64,000 nt of DNA from Tretioscincus oriximinensis (taxonomy: Eukaryota; Chordata; Lepidosauria; Squamata; Gymnophthalmidae), in contig JAJVDF010000140.1 of the NCBI GenBank assembly GCA_022410635.1, forward strand, positions 1,963,417 through 2,027,416, written 5' to 3'. Within the stretch, counting starts at the first letter, position 1; each line of letters opens with the position of its first letter. Below the pieces are notes generated by a model that saw only the letters and a list, made by a program, of their open reading frames with translations, had not been told where the DNA came from and ran no database searches. Positions 10,404-21,556 of this stretch are shown piece by piece. The translations under genes were made by a program, and so were the position numbers.

Positions 10404-10451
10404 TAGGTCGAGGAGGAAAAACCCACTGTCACTTCACTTCTCCCACTTTTA

Positions 10452-10525
10452 GGAAGGTGGCTTGTAACATCTTAGAGACTAACAAGAAAAAGGTAGGCAG
10501 CATGCGCTTTTATAGAGAAGTCTCC
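10452..10525. repeat. Unassigned dispersed repeat (CTTGTAACATCTTAGAGACTAA), copy 1
   Basis: Contains CTTGTAACATCTTAGAGACT followed by GGCAGCATGCGCTTTTATAG. The same order of motifs occurs at 28760-28885 and, weaker, at 31812-31945. The motif is familiar as a widespread reptile repeat, but I cannot assign it to a class. Confidence 0.5.
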
Positions 10526-10567
10526 CACTACTTCTTTTCCTATTTAACAATTTTAGTGTTCTTAAAG

Positions 10568-10775
10568 TGGGCTGACCAGATGACCCCTTTTTGGTGGGGT
10601 TGAAAACCCGGTTTTGGGGTGTCTCCCAGTTTTTTCTGAGGAAATATTTTTTCAAAAAAAGATTTTTTTAAAAAAAATATTTTGTTTTTTATTTTTTCCC
10701 CTCAGAAAAATCTGTGAAGCACCCAAAAAATGAGTTTTCAACACCCCCCCCCAAAGGGGTCAATTGGTCAGCCTA
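10568..10775. mobile_element. hAT non-autonomous element with perfect 8-bp target duplication
   Basis: A 208-bp element starts TGGGCTGACCAGATGACCCC and ends with the inverted GGTCAATTGGTCAGCCTA. It is flanked by TCTTAAAG at 10560-10567 and 10776-10783. The interior is a long palindrome of poly-A/T runs: TCTGAGGAAATATTTTTTC against TTTCCCCTCAGA. A second copy lies at 43745-43959. Confidence 0.88.
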
Positions 10776-10783
10776 TCTTAAAG

Positions 10784-11720
10784 GTGCTTATGCTGGACAC
10801 TAAATGACCAGTGGTCAAGGGAACCCCTTATTCCTTTCAGCTCACTGACAGCACTATTAGGGTGTCATGCAGATGTTTTGAAAGGGTTTCTTCATTCAGA
10901 TTCAGCCAGGAAAGTAAATGCCTGAAGTTTCTTGCAGAATATAGAGTTTAATCACAAAAGTGGTGCTGGCAGTAAAACGGCTATGATGCCACATCAAAAT
11001 AGATTGGATACAGCTTTGTTAAAATAATAATTAAGACAANTTCCTCTGTTCAAACTCAAGGTCTCAATGATTCAGTATTCTGTTTATTGCCACGCCACAT
11101 TTGGCATGTGTATGTCCTTGAGAAGCAAACCATAACACCGCCAGAATGGCTGCTGTCACCCCATAAAATGAACTCTGATACTACGTATTTTCAGTGTCTT
11201 GAGTTGCCCAGTTTACGGTGTTCTGTGGAACAACCCCTGAATATTTTTATTCTTCTTTGCAATAAAAATGGAATGACTGGGACCCATGAGCACCTGACCT
11301 GCTTTCAATTTTGATTTGAGTCCCAAATTGGTTTGTTGTGTTGCCAGGAAGCAAAGTTTAGAGAAGTGAAAATGAATGATGGCAGCTTGGACAGCAAATA
11401 TGTAGCAGAGAGAAGTGCTTGCCTGCTTTTGGTTGGATAAGAACTACTAGTAAGAACAGATGCTGCACCAGACAATATTTATTGTAGGAAGAAAAAGAAA
11501 TGTGTCTAATTGAGCAGAATGACAGCCAGTCAGAACAGAGGGTGTATTAAACAAGATGAATTCTTTTCTGATTTTTCTAATTCTTTTCAAGAAAGGTGTT
11601 GGCATGGTACAGTACTTCCTTGTGCTACTGACATTTGTCATTCCTATCAATCTTCACTGCAGCATAAGTTAGAGGATAACACATAAAAAAGGTAGCAAGA
11701 AAGATCTGTATGATAATGTT
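10784..11720. other. No recognisable feature
   Basis: Single-copy-looking AT-rich sequence; short open frames only. Confidence 0.5.
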
Positions 11721-11790
11721 ATTTTCAGTGTAAAGAAGTTTTTTTAATATATATATATATATATTAAAAAACGTCTTTACATTGAAAACA
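11721..11790. repeat. Long AT-centred hairpin
   Basis: The left arm TTTTCAGTGTAAAGAAGTTT and the right arm AAACGTCTTTACATTGAAAA are near-perfect reverse complements around an (AT)n core. The structure resembles a miniature Tc1/mariner-type element. It is flanked by TTATT/TTTATTA-like sequence. Confidence 0.7.
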
Positions 11791-12366
11791 GTTTATTAAT
11801 CAACTTACTAATCAATTAAATAAACATGTCAAAGTTGGGAATGGAACTAATTTCAATTTTGAGTTGGTGGTTTTACTTACTTAAAAAGTCTAACTAGGCA
11901 TGATGGGATTTAAAATGTGATTAACAGAGGATTGCCTCATGAGTCACTGACAACCCTAAAATAACCATATTATATAAATAGATTTTTGTGCATTTTCCTA
12001 TTCTTGGAAAACCTACCTCTCAAGTGGTTTTTTCCCTGAAATAATGTGATGACCTACCTTCTAACATAAATATGACCCAGAATCAGCCAGTACACATGTG
12101 TAGAGGGCAGGGTGCATGCATATCTGGATATTTTGCCCCAGCAATGACACTCAGTTGTTCCACTCATGCTTCTGGCTGAGCAGTCTGAATTTTTTCCAGG
12201 GCAGTTTTTCTTCAGAATATTGCTAAAATCTGCTGTTTTCAGGCAGCATCTGTATCAAACCTTACTTAAAGACAAATGAAAAAAATCCTTCTGGTGACTC
12301 AGTGTAATAAAATAATTCATATTTCTAAATGAAAAGGCAGTTTACCATACTTCCTCTACTTGTGAT

Positions 12367-12450
12367 ATATACTGCTCAAAAGAATTAAGGGAACACTTTA
12401 ACGTACACTGTTATGTTTAAGTGTTCCCTTAATTCTTTTGAACAGTATAT
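12367..12450. mobile_element. 84-bp fold-back element, 32-bp arms, one mismatch
   Basis: The arms at 12367-12398 and 12419-12450 pair along 32 bases with one mismatch (ACTGCTCAAAAG against ACTGTTCAAAAG) around a 20-base loop. The outer ends are ATAT, fitting TA-target insertion by a Tc1/mariner-like element. The near-perfect arms suggest that it is young or held as a hairpin. Confidence 0.75.
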
Positions 12451-12711
12451 TTTTATGTTGACTGTCTTGTTTTTAAAAAGTGTTCCTATACTGCAGTGGA
12501 CTGCAAATTTTGAAGAAGTCTGAATAATCTCAAGAAAATCTCAATTCAGTTCACGTAAATGAATATCTGAGGAGGTTTCCATTGCAATCTCTGTATAATC
12601 ACATAACGTGATCCTTATAATTTTAGAAGTAAACTAAACTACGGTCACCCTGTCCATCTCATCCTTTGATGTACTGCATGCATTGATGTTTTACAGATTT
12701 GGAAGATAAAT

Positions 12712-12925
12712 GGTCACACATGTGTTTTAATCCAGCTTCAATCCACATTCAGAGTGAAAAAAACATAGCAGCAAAGTGAATCATGGTTTCCTTTCCATGT
12801 AATTTAAACCAAAGGTTGGTTTTCTAAATTGAAGAATGCAAAAAAAAAAATAGTTTATCACTTTAATGATATCTTGTCTCATTATGAAAATGGATTGAAA
12901 CTAGATTGAAACTTAAGTGTGACAA
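12712..12925. repeat. Fold-back element, GTCACA/TTTTAATCCA family, copy 2
   Basis: The left end is GGTCACACATGTGTTTTAATCC; the right end, reverse-complemented, is CTTGTCACACTTAAGTTTCAAT. The body aligns with 8172-8382. A 10-base A run near 12840 breaks the middle. Confidence 0.7.
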
Positions 12926-13510
12926 GAACCTGAAATTCAAACCCCAACTTGGACATGAAATCCATTTAAAGCAGTCACGTTTCACAAGGGTTGTTGTGAA
13001 ACTGTGAGTGTTTTTTGCGCTGGCTCATACAGTAGATCAACAAACATATCTAGGACCTCTCTTCCACATGATGGTGGAATCTAGTGGATATCCAGGCAAT
13101 TAGAATATTCATCATGCAGAATTATGCTAAAATATTGATAAGAACTCAATGGCAGAATGTGAGGTTATATCTGCACAGATAACGAAAAGCACCCGATGAA
13201 GCCTGGGAAAACATGGCACCTGTCGGCAGCACTTTGAAGTATACAACAGTCAGCTATGGGCACTTGCAAACTGGCAAATACCTCTGAAGTATCCTTCTCG
13301 CAGAGTGAGAAAAAGAATTTGCTGTCCTCAGGTACTTTTGTCACTGCTGTATAGTTACGCAATGGATGTGTAGGCAGTTTACCAGTTTTACACTGAAAAA
13401 TGATTAACTTTCATAGTCATTTCTGGGCATGATGGGGATGATGCATTTTCAAAGATGGGGAATGTTCAGTTCCAAAGAGGGCAAGAGTGTGACACATACA
13501 GTGTAACTTG

Positions 13511-13660
13511 GGCCCTGTCCCCAATGAGCTTTATTCTGAACTGTATCGGAAATGGAGTCTGCTATCTACATGAAAGTGGCCTGCCATATCCTACATGGCA
13601 TGTGGATGGCCAAACTGTGCCAAGATATAACCCAGAATAAGGCTCAGTGGGCATAGGGCC
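13511..13660. repeat. Fold-back element, GGCCCTGTCCCC family, copy 2
   Basis: The left end is GGCCCTGTCCCCAATGAGC; the right end, reverse-complemented, is GGCCCTATGCCCACTGAGCC. The centre shares GGCCTGCCATATCCTACATG-type sequence with 10245-10403. Confidence 0.8.
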
Positions 13661-13697
13661 GAAGTATTCCTGATGACAAGGCCTATAGTTCTGTTCT

Positions 13698-13763
13698 AAC
13701 ATGTACTTTTAATCCATCTTCAGTCCTGAAGAGTGGACAAAAGAGGATTAAAAGTATGTGACT
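13698..13763. repeat. Short fold-back element, GTCACA/TTTTAATCC family, copy 3
   Basis: CATGTACTTTTAATCCATCTT at left and AAGAGGATTAAAAGTATGTGAC at right are inverted around CAGTCCTGAAGAGTGGAC. It looks like an internally deleted relative of 12712-12925. Confidence 0.6.
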
Positions 13764-13854
13764 CACAATGGTGTGGATGCAGATTGAATAAATACATAAA
13801 TAAATAAGCCCAGGTATGTAGATTAAATGGCAAGCAAATATCAAGGCAACCCAG

Positions 13855-14033
13855 AAATGGTGGTGACAACAGCTACCCTAGATAGCATTAAGAAAGGGTG
13901 AGACCATTTCAGAGAAGCTTGGTGTATCCGTGCTACCCTAGATATGACTTCCAGGTTGCCATTTGCAATTGGTAGGCCACTGTGTTTCAGGAGGCTGGAC
14001 TAGATTGACTCTGCTTATGTTCTTATGTGATAT
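13855..14033 (+). mobile_element. CR1/L3-type LINE 3' end, degenerate
   Basis: Contains GGTGGTGACAACAGCTACCC, CAATTGGTAGGCCACTGTGT, GGAGGCTGGACTAGATTGAC and a terminal CTTATGTTCTTATG. Internally deleted compared with the copy at 1427-1736. Confidence 0.75.
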
Positions 14034-14844
14034 AAGAAAAAACTGAATTACACTAGACCCTGTTATTTATCCATCAAACCCAGTGTTGCTCTACTCTGGA
14101 AAGGATTCTGAGATGGAGATAATTTCATCTTGTCCTTTTTAAAATGGAGACACCTGAAACCTTCTTTGTGATAAATGCCTTATTCCTAGGTCATCATCTC
14201 CATGTGATGATAGCATCATACTGTATATCTTTCTATCTTTCCTTCATATTATGCGTCAGGGATGATAGAGACCACAAATGATGACAAGTCATTACATGCA
14301 AAGAGACAGCTCTACTGTGCCTTTTATATTAGTTTTCTGCCTGTTATGGTCTCAGGTATTATAAAGTAAAACTAAATAGGAAAAATGCAAATAACTGGAT
14401 AAATATTATGTATTTATTATTTTATACCATATCTGCCACATACCTCACCAGGTGCCCATGACATTCCAAGAAGGTGCCTGCTGCTGTCTTGCTTCCATTT
14501 TTGCCACTAGTAGATCCCTCACAGTGGTCATGCTGACTCATTGGCAAACATGATCACAGCTAGTAAAAACAAAAGCCATGGAGCCAGGGGGTGGAGAGGG
14601 AGAGCACTGGTTTTGGCAAAATCGCTCGTGCTTGGTGCTTACTGATCGGGGTAGTTGCTCTTTCAACCCCCTCCCTCCCCATGACTGATTGGGCCTGGAA
14701 CTCGTCGTCCTCCCTCAAGGGTCAGGATGAACTGGCTCAAAATGTTATGAGCACAGCAAACCAGTCTAGGAACGCCCCTTTTCCTAATAGGCAGAGTCTC
14801 CTCTACATGAGGGCAGATATGGAATCTGCGTTGTTGGAGTACAA
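14034..14844. other. No recognisable gene
   Basis: The 85-96 residue frames on both strands between 14591 and 14953 resemble no known protein. 14590-14844 is GC-richer than its surroundings and may belong to the adjacent unassigned repeat. Confidence 0.4.
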
Positions 14845-15075
14845 GTAACCCGAAAGACAAAATGGAGATGCGACAATGGGATTTCACCAAAGAAGGCACA
14901 GCAGAAACCTGTGGTGTGCGCTTTGACTGATGCAGGAGCACTTCGGAGACCATTTTTATGGTTACACAATCAGAACGGTGGACTTTGGTTTCGTATTTGT
15001 GTTCGCGTTAAGGGGCGATGCAAATGCATCCAAAGGGAGGCACATTCTATGCAAGATGTTTGATGACACCCTACC
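14845..15075 (+). repeat. Unassigned dispersed repeat, copy 1 (pairs with 55030-55285)
   Basis: This aligns with the reverse complement of 55030-55285: CAAAATGGAG/CAAAATAGAG, GCAGCAGAAA-like sequence, GTGTGCGCTTTGA, then CACTTCGGAGACCATTTTTA TG followed by ACACAAT, and GTTAAG with an AAATGCATC/AAATGCGTC pair. The 148-residue frame at 14930-15376 lies over the repeat and is not conserved in the second copy. Confidence 0.65.
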
Positions 15076-17109
15076 CAAAGCTGCCACAGAAATGGCAGCA
15101 CCTCACTCTAAATTTGAAATGATAAGGATGCCGTTTTATGTGTCACTTTCTTCACCCGAAGAGAGGATGCAGCCTCAGTCTGAGGACTGTCCTATAGCAG
15201 GGTTTTTAGGACAGGAATGTAGATCAAGCAGTGTTTTTGATGGTTTGAATATAAAGGCCTCAACTAATGGAATGGCCCAAATGATGGGAAATGCCCATTG
15301 CTGCAGAATGGTTATGGTGGTCTGCTACTGCTTCTGGCCACAAAAATATCATTGCTGGGGATCTTTCATTTCCTGAATTTGAGTGATTAAAAGGAGTATA
15401 AATGTACAATCTCTGTTCAATCTTCAAGCACTAGCAAGGAGCCAAAAATGCATTAATTAATGTGATTGCTTAACTGAGAAAGCAGTCCCCAAATGCCATG
15501 CAGACCTGCCAAATATACATCCTTACAAGAACCCACTATTAACAGCAGCTCTGTGTTTTATGGAGATGTTTATAATTCAATAGTAAAGCAATTGCTTTGA
15601 AAACAGATTATCACAGGTTAATTTCCTGTAGTTTCCTGGTAGAAGGGATGGCAAGCCATTTCTATACTTATTCCAAGAAGACTGGATATGTTTTCATAGT
15701 CGGCCAACTTTGGGAATAGAGAATGAGCAACATTTCCTTTCCCAATACCTTCTGCATATTGTGTTCTCAGAGTATTGAATCAAATGGTTTTCCAATTCAA
15801 CAATTTCTCAGACTCACAGGAGTAAAGAGGACCAACGTGGGACATAGGAAATATAAAACATGGTAGCAAGGTTGTACTTTTGTATCACAGCCACCTATGT
15901 CTGCAGGAAAGAAGAGGGTGGATAGTGAAATACCATATTTTCCTATAAAAACATGCTTCCATATTTCTAAAAGAAATAAAATGAATTCAATGTCAATAGC
16001 TTTAAAAGATCTTTGACGCTTTCAATACTTTTCATTTGTTTTGGGGTTTTATTTTAGTGCCATTGTTATCCTGTCCCATGATCCAAATGTAATATCAATG
16101 CCAGCTTATTAGACTATTCTTACCATTAATAAATATTTCTATCAGAAAAGTACTGGACTGGTTGGCAGGTTTCACTGTGACTGTTCATAAACTCACACAC
16201 CTCTCAGTTTTCAGTTTGCATGGATGGATGATTCAAGGATGGTGGGAAAGGTGGGGTGGGGAAAGTGGATGCACTTGTGAGATCTTAGAATTTTGTAGTG
16301 GCTGTGTGGACAATTGTAACTGTGTACTGTTCTGACATAAATAAAATATGCATATCTAAACCCATTGCATCTTGTATGTATTCTACAAATTAAGCAAAAT
16401 GAGGAGTATATAAAATTTGCAGGTGGTCCTTCCTGACCACATCTGTTGCTCTATAAAAAGCTAAAATACCAAATTGTTCTCATTGGAGAAAACTGACTCC
16501 AACTTATAAGACCCCTAAGTTTTATTGTTCCTCTACGTTTGTCCTGAAGTCAGAATAAACAAATGGCAGTTTGAGTAAACATATTTAACATTCACGCATA
16601 TATTATAGCCATTTCAAGAGAATTTCAGATGTGTGCATAGGGGGGGGGGGATGATTTTGACATGTTTACTTGCCTTGGCCAATCTGTGTCTACAAGGAGA
16701 TTTGCATAAGTTGGTAAAACATTATTTTCCAAACACTGGCACATAGCTGGAGGGCACATAACCCCTGGCATGTCATATTTCAAAGCTATTTGTTGTGTTC
16801 TTTCTGCACAGGTTCTTAATTAGGATTAAGGGTAAAGATATGTATAAGAAAAGATCCATGCATTAAAGCGGAACTAGGTCACCCACACCTCAGACTTGAA
16901 CTATTCATCTGCTTTATCCTGTCTCTGAGGACTATTGGGAGCATCTTCCAGTGGTGCCCCATAGTCCAGAAGTCCAGAAGCTAGAAACTTTTGGCTCCAT
17001 TCAGAATTTGCTTAATTCCATTAAATTCAACCGTGCTGAATTAACACTCCTAAACCTTCTTTATTTTGGAATATCCATCTTTAGTTCCAGAATATCAGTT
17101 CCAGATTAA
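15076..17109. other. No recognisable feature
   Basis: About 2 kb of AT-rich sequence without a supported gene. G-runs occur at about 16640 and 17115. A GGATGGATGATTCAAGGATGG stretch near 16220 is the only local repeat seen. Confidence 0.5.
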
Positions 17110-17335
17110 ACCCTGGGGGGGGGGGGGGGCACTAGGTAGAGCAATTATCTTTCAACAGAGAGTTCAGAGTTTGAGTCCTCATGTGTCTGCCATGAAGAAG
17201 AATGAATTCCCTCCCCTGCCCTCAGGTTCAGCCAACCTAGCTGCTTGAAACCATCACAATGTGGGGAAGACCGATGTAAGCCTTCGAGCGAAAAATATCT
17301 TGTAAACCATTCTGAGTCCTTTCGGGTGACATGGG
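17110..17335 (+). mobile_element. tRNA-headed SINE, same family as 4100-4395
   Basis: ACTAGGTAGAGCAATTATC and CAGAGTTTGAGTCCTC match A- and B-box regions. The body shares CATGTGTCTGCCATG and GAAACCATCACAATG. The end is AAAATATCTTGTAAACCATT then CTGAGTCCTTTCGGGTGACA. It lacks the trinucleotide tail, and a 13-base G run (17115-17129) sits just before the head. Confidence 0.7.
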
Positions 17336-18873
17336 GGCCATAGATTGCCTATTTGGTAATCCAGGTACACCAGATCAATGCTGTGTTGGTGTGGATGATC
17401 CTGTTCCTGATCCTGTTTCTGACCCTTCCCATGGTCAGAATCAGCATGCTTCGACAATTCTTGCCCACTGCTGCTGACAAATGAAGAACAAGTTTCTGCT
17501 ATGATGTACTTAACGTAATGGCAAAAGGCCTTCCAGATTCTGGGTGGCCTGCTCTCCATTTGTTGTTCATATGCAAATCTGCTTCATTTCCCAGCAAACT
17601 GCACACAGGTGTTTTCAAGCCCAAGCTGGAAGTTGTTCCCTAGACAAATGCCATGTGGTTTATCCTGCTTTTCATCCATTCTCTAGCTTCATGAATTCAC
17701 CCAGGTCATCATAAACCTTTTCCTGTTTTACTCATTTACCTGCCTGTCCATCTGCAACTCTCATGCCTTCTGCTACTACAAGTGTCCCTCGACATTTACT
17801 TGCACTTTTTTAAAAAAAATCAATGTAAGAAAATGTTTTTATTTTGCTATAAGAAACTATTATGAGGTGGTGGGGCTGTGGGGAAGGAACAGCCTTTTCA
17901 TACCACCTTGGGCTGTGGGTGATTTTTAAGAAGCCTACTTAGTCTATAAACTTTTCTTCTTAAACCCCAAACCTCCCACAGGAAGAGAATATACATGGCA
18001 AACACAGACAATGGCAGGGGGAGTAGTGGGAGAGCAGCTCACCAGATGTTACTTATTTTAGAGGACAGTTTTGTTTTATGTCATGTTTACATGTCAAGAG
18101 ATACTCAAGGTTCTCTAATTCAGTGTTTTTCTCTTGAATCAATGGTTGAATTGAAACTGGAAATCTCTCATAATTCCATATGTGGGGAAGTTTTATACGT
18201 ACGGAATCTGGAAATGCATTTTGTAGAAGCAGAGACACTGTACCAGCAGCAGCCAGTGGGTGCTATTTTCCATGTTCACAACAGATCTGGATATGAATCT
18301 AAAGGAAAAGGAATGCTTTTCCCATTTGCCTATGGCTTAGTTTGAATTTCCTGCATATGCTGCATACCAATCAAGGCAAAATTTCTTCCCCTCTCTCTCA
18401 TTATGCCCCATTTGGTTTTTTCCCAGCACCTCCAAAGAGCCAAAAATGCCTGCTGAAGCTCATTGACCATCTACCATCAGATATGTTGAAAACCTCCAAC
18501 ATGGCAGTGAGTAGTGAGAGGTGTGCAATGTGGGAGTCAGAGAGGGCACCTTGATTTGGGAAATTTAGGATGCTTCCACATGCAAGTTTAAAAGAATGTT
18601 CTGGGTTATAACTATTGCGCCTCTGCCTACACTGAACTCTGTTCATGTGTGCTAGTCCTGGAGGCTTCCCTACAAGGCGTGCACCGGGGTTAGGGTTAGG
18701 TTTGTGTGGATGAGCCCTTAAATTGATTCTGAGGCAAAGGGAGAAAAATTTTGGTTTCCAGACTCATGTCTGCGCAGACTGTGAGCATGGAAAATAATGC
18801 CTACCGCTATACTTGATTTTTATTCTTGTTCTTGTCTTGCTTTTCTCGTTGTTCTTGTTCTTAGTAATCTCCT
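17336..18873. other. No recognisable feature
   Basis: The frame at 17995-18345 (116 residues) has no family signature I recognise. No supported repeats. Confidence 0.45.
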
Positions 18874-19035
18874 ATTCATAGAATCATAGAGTTGGAAGCA
18901 ACCTCCAGGGCCATCGAGTCCAACCACCTGCTCAGTGCAGAATTCATTAAACTATCCCAGACAGATGACTGTCCAGTCTCTGTTTAAAGACTTCCAGTGT
19001 TTAAAGACTGATGATTGTCCAGTTTCTGTTTAAAG
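18874..19035 (-). mobile_element. CR1 LINE 3' end inserted beside TTG/TTC-rich DNA
   Basis: ATTCATAGAATCATAGAGTTGG is the reverse complement of the classic amniote CR1 terminus (CTATGATTCTATGAAT), followed by GGGCCATCGAGTCCAACC. This is a different CR1 lineage from the TTATGTTC-tailed copies. A ~56-base stretch containing TGTCCAGTCTCTGTTTAAAG is duplicated in tandem at its inner end. Both flanks are TTCTTGTTG-rich. Confidence 0.85.
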
Positions 19036-19085
19036 ACTTCTTCTTGTTGTTCTTGTTTTTGTTGTTTTTGTTCTTCTTATTCTTA

Positions 19086-20113
19086 TCTCATTTGTGAAAA
19101 TAAACACATCCTTATTTTTGACCCATGTGTATTATAGCAATGAGATTAAAGCTAATTTCTATGTGTCCCCCTAAATGCTGCCTTATTATTACCACCGGAG
19201 GGCAGGAACTAAAGAATAACTGGGAATATTTCAACATTACTTTAGGGCTATGTATCAATCTTGGGAAAGTTCCCATAATAGGAAAGGATACAGAGATCGT
19301 TCAGATGCTAGTAAGGTTTAATATAGACCAGGCTGGGAACTCAAAATAACATCTTGTTTTTGATGTATTGTATAGTAGACTATGAAGGAATGCTATTCAC
19401 ACACCTCTGTGATCCAGTAAATCAAGGTACAATGTTGAAATGCCCCCTGCCCCCAGAAGCTCTAAAGACCAGGAACATTTGTTTCTGACCTTTGAATCAT
19501 TTGGAGGCCTTTCATATCAGCTCCAAAGCTGGCATGGGCTTTAGAGTCAGTGTAGGGCTGTCATGAAACAAATGTTTTCTATACAAATAGCCTTGATCCA
19601 CATCAGACACAATCACTTCCAGCTTTGGATGGACTGAGATTGATTTGAATCCTGACTTGAGCCATCAGCCATCCATAACTGCCTCTCAACCAAATTCACA
19701 GGGTTGTTGTGAAGTTTAAACTAGTGGAATGTAGCAGCTAGACAGACTGGAAACTTAAAAACAAATTTTTAAAAGCTTATATAAATCTTTTAGTAGGCAC
19801 CAGCTGTCGCAGTCTATCAAAATGTGTGGAGTTTTGATATCACTTTGTGGGCACTTTCCTTCCACCAGATAGAATAATAAGGGAGCTTTGAGATTTCACT
19901 GCTAAGTGAGATAAAGTATTTGTGCCCTGAATGGAAACACTGCAATCAATCACTGGAAATGGCCCTTCGGTTAAAATGGATATGTAGAGGTATCTTTTGC
20001 AACAGGTTTCAACAAAACCAGTCCATCAGACTAGTAAAGATTTGTCCTACTTTCCACTTTAACGGCATTGTGTGTGTTTGTCTATGTAATCATACAGCAA
20101 GAAAATAGCTCCT
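19086..20113. other. No recognisable feature
   Basis: AT-rich sequence with short open frames only. Confidence 0.5.
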
Positions 20114-20235
20114 GTCACACACTTTTAAACCATCTTCATTCATGTCAAACAAGACTGAAAACCATAAAAACCATTTCTTCTTTCATTCAGTCAAGTTCTT
20201 CAGGACTGAAGATGGTTTAAAAGAACATATGTGAC
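20114..20235. repeat. Fold-back element, GTCACA/TTTTAA-CCATCTTCA family, copy 4
   Basis: GTCACACACTTTTAAACCATC at left faces GATGGTTTAAAAGAACATATG TGAC at right, giving inverted ends of about 25 bases. CTTCAGGACTGAAGATGG is also seen at 27389-27415. Confidence 0.7.
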
Positions 20236-21429
20236 CATAATCTTACCTTGAATGGAAAAAAGAAGAGAAATACAGAAACATCATTTTCAAGATAAGGATG
20301 CAGTGGCACAAGATTATTGCTCTTTCTACACTTTATTGTGCTGTTATATACTAATAATTAGTGGCCTTCTTGTTGTAGAATAGCTGCAGCAGTCTGATTT
20401 TAGTAGGTTAAACCCTTTCTGCACTAAGCCTTGTTGTGGATTATATCTCAGAATAGGGACCTGCCAACTACATTCTGGGGTAAACTAACAAAGGTGGGTT
20501 TTGCTAAAGTCCGCATTAGCAAATGGATACAAGTCCAAAATAAGATTCAGCACAGAGAGGACTGGAGACATTGTAAGAACCAAACCAATGCTAGAAGTAT
20601 TGCTTTTGCACAGCCTTTGTTCCACATATTACAGCTGTTCCCATGCTCCATTCAGATCCCAATTACATGCAGATACATCATCACTTAATCCAAAAAAGAA
20701 GGCACTGGTATGGTTGTAGTCCTGAGTATTGTAAAGTACCACAATTCCAAATCGAAGAGTCCTTAGTACATATCTGATCTGGCATATCACTAGCCCAGTT
20801 GTGGACTAAAGATTTCCTTATATTGGATTCCAAGGTAAATAAGAGCGGTCATTCATAGATGTTGTGAAGTGATATTGTAGTTCTATGATGGATTTTATTT
20901 TGTTGGAGAGACTGACCCATTTATTGCCATTGTAGAAGTTAAAAATATTGACTGTAGAGACTGATAAGGAATATGAGTCTAATAATAGCTTTGGAAGGAA
21001 CCGTGACAGTAAAAAAGGGACTCGGAAATAACACACGGCAGTTTTATGGCTTTTTTGGAAAAAAACGTTCCTTAAGCTAGCATCTAGTATAATTGGATTC
21101 ATGATATATAACAATATATAGTGAATCCTCTCTTCATCTGGGAAAATAATTTTAGGAAATGACCTATCACAAGACGGAGAATCTTATTCAAGCTTATAGA
21201 GCTTTCTTATTTAAAAATAAAAAGGACATTGTTTACAGAGGAAGATTAAGTATCTGTTGTGAATTAAAATGGTTCAAAACTGCACTGATCAAGGCTGTTT
21301 CAGGCCTTTTATCATGCCATCCCAATTTTATTTTTAAATAAATTAAGAGAGAGCTTTCTTTGAGAGCTAATCTGGTATAGTGCTTAGAGTTTCTGGCTCT
21401 TATCTGAAAACAGCTCTTTGGTTCATGTT
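20236..21429. other. No recognisable gene; possible repeat fragment at 20405-20480
   Basis: 20405-20480 (CCCTTTCTGCACTAAGCC ... ATATCTCAGAATAG) weakly resembles the inverted ends of the GGCCCTGTCCCC family. The rest shows nothing recognisable. Confidence 0.4.
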
Positions 21430-21556
21430 TTGCTTTCCTCTGTTGGACTGCCCAGGTGCATCTGGTGGGCCTCTGTGTGAGACAGAATGCTGGACTAGAT
21501 GGGCTCTAACCCGATCCACTATGGCTCCTCTTATGTTCTTATGTTCTCATGTTCTA
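21430..21556 (+). mobile_element. CR1/L3-type LINE 3' end
   Basis: Starts inside the 3' UTR at TTTGCTTTCCTCTGTTGGACTG and ends with CAGAATGCTGGACTAGATGG and a TTATGTTCTTATGTTC array. Short, but well conserved relative to the copy at 1620-1736. Confidence 0.88.

Noticed and set aside
14930..15376. 148-codon frame starting in a conserved segment
   Set aside because: The conservation is with another dispersed repeat copy at 55 kb in which the frame is broken, and no protein motif is visible.
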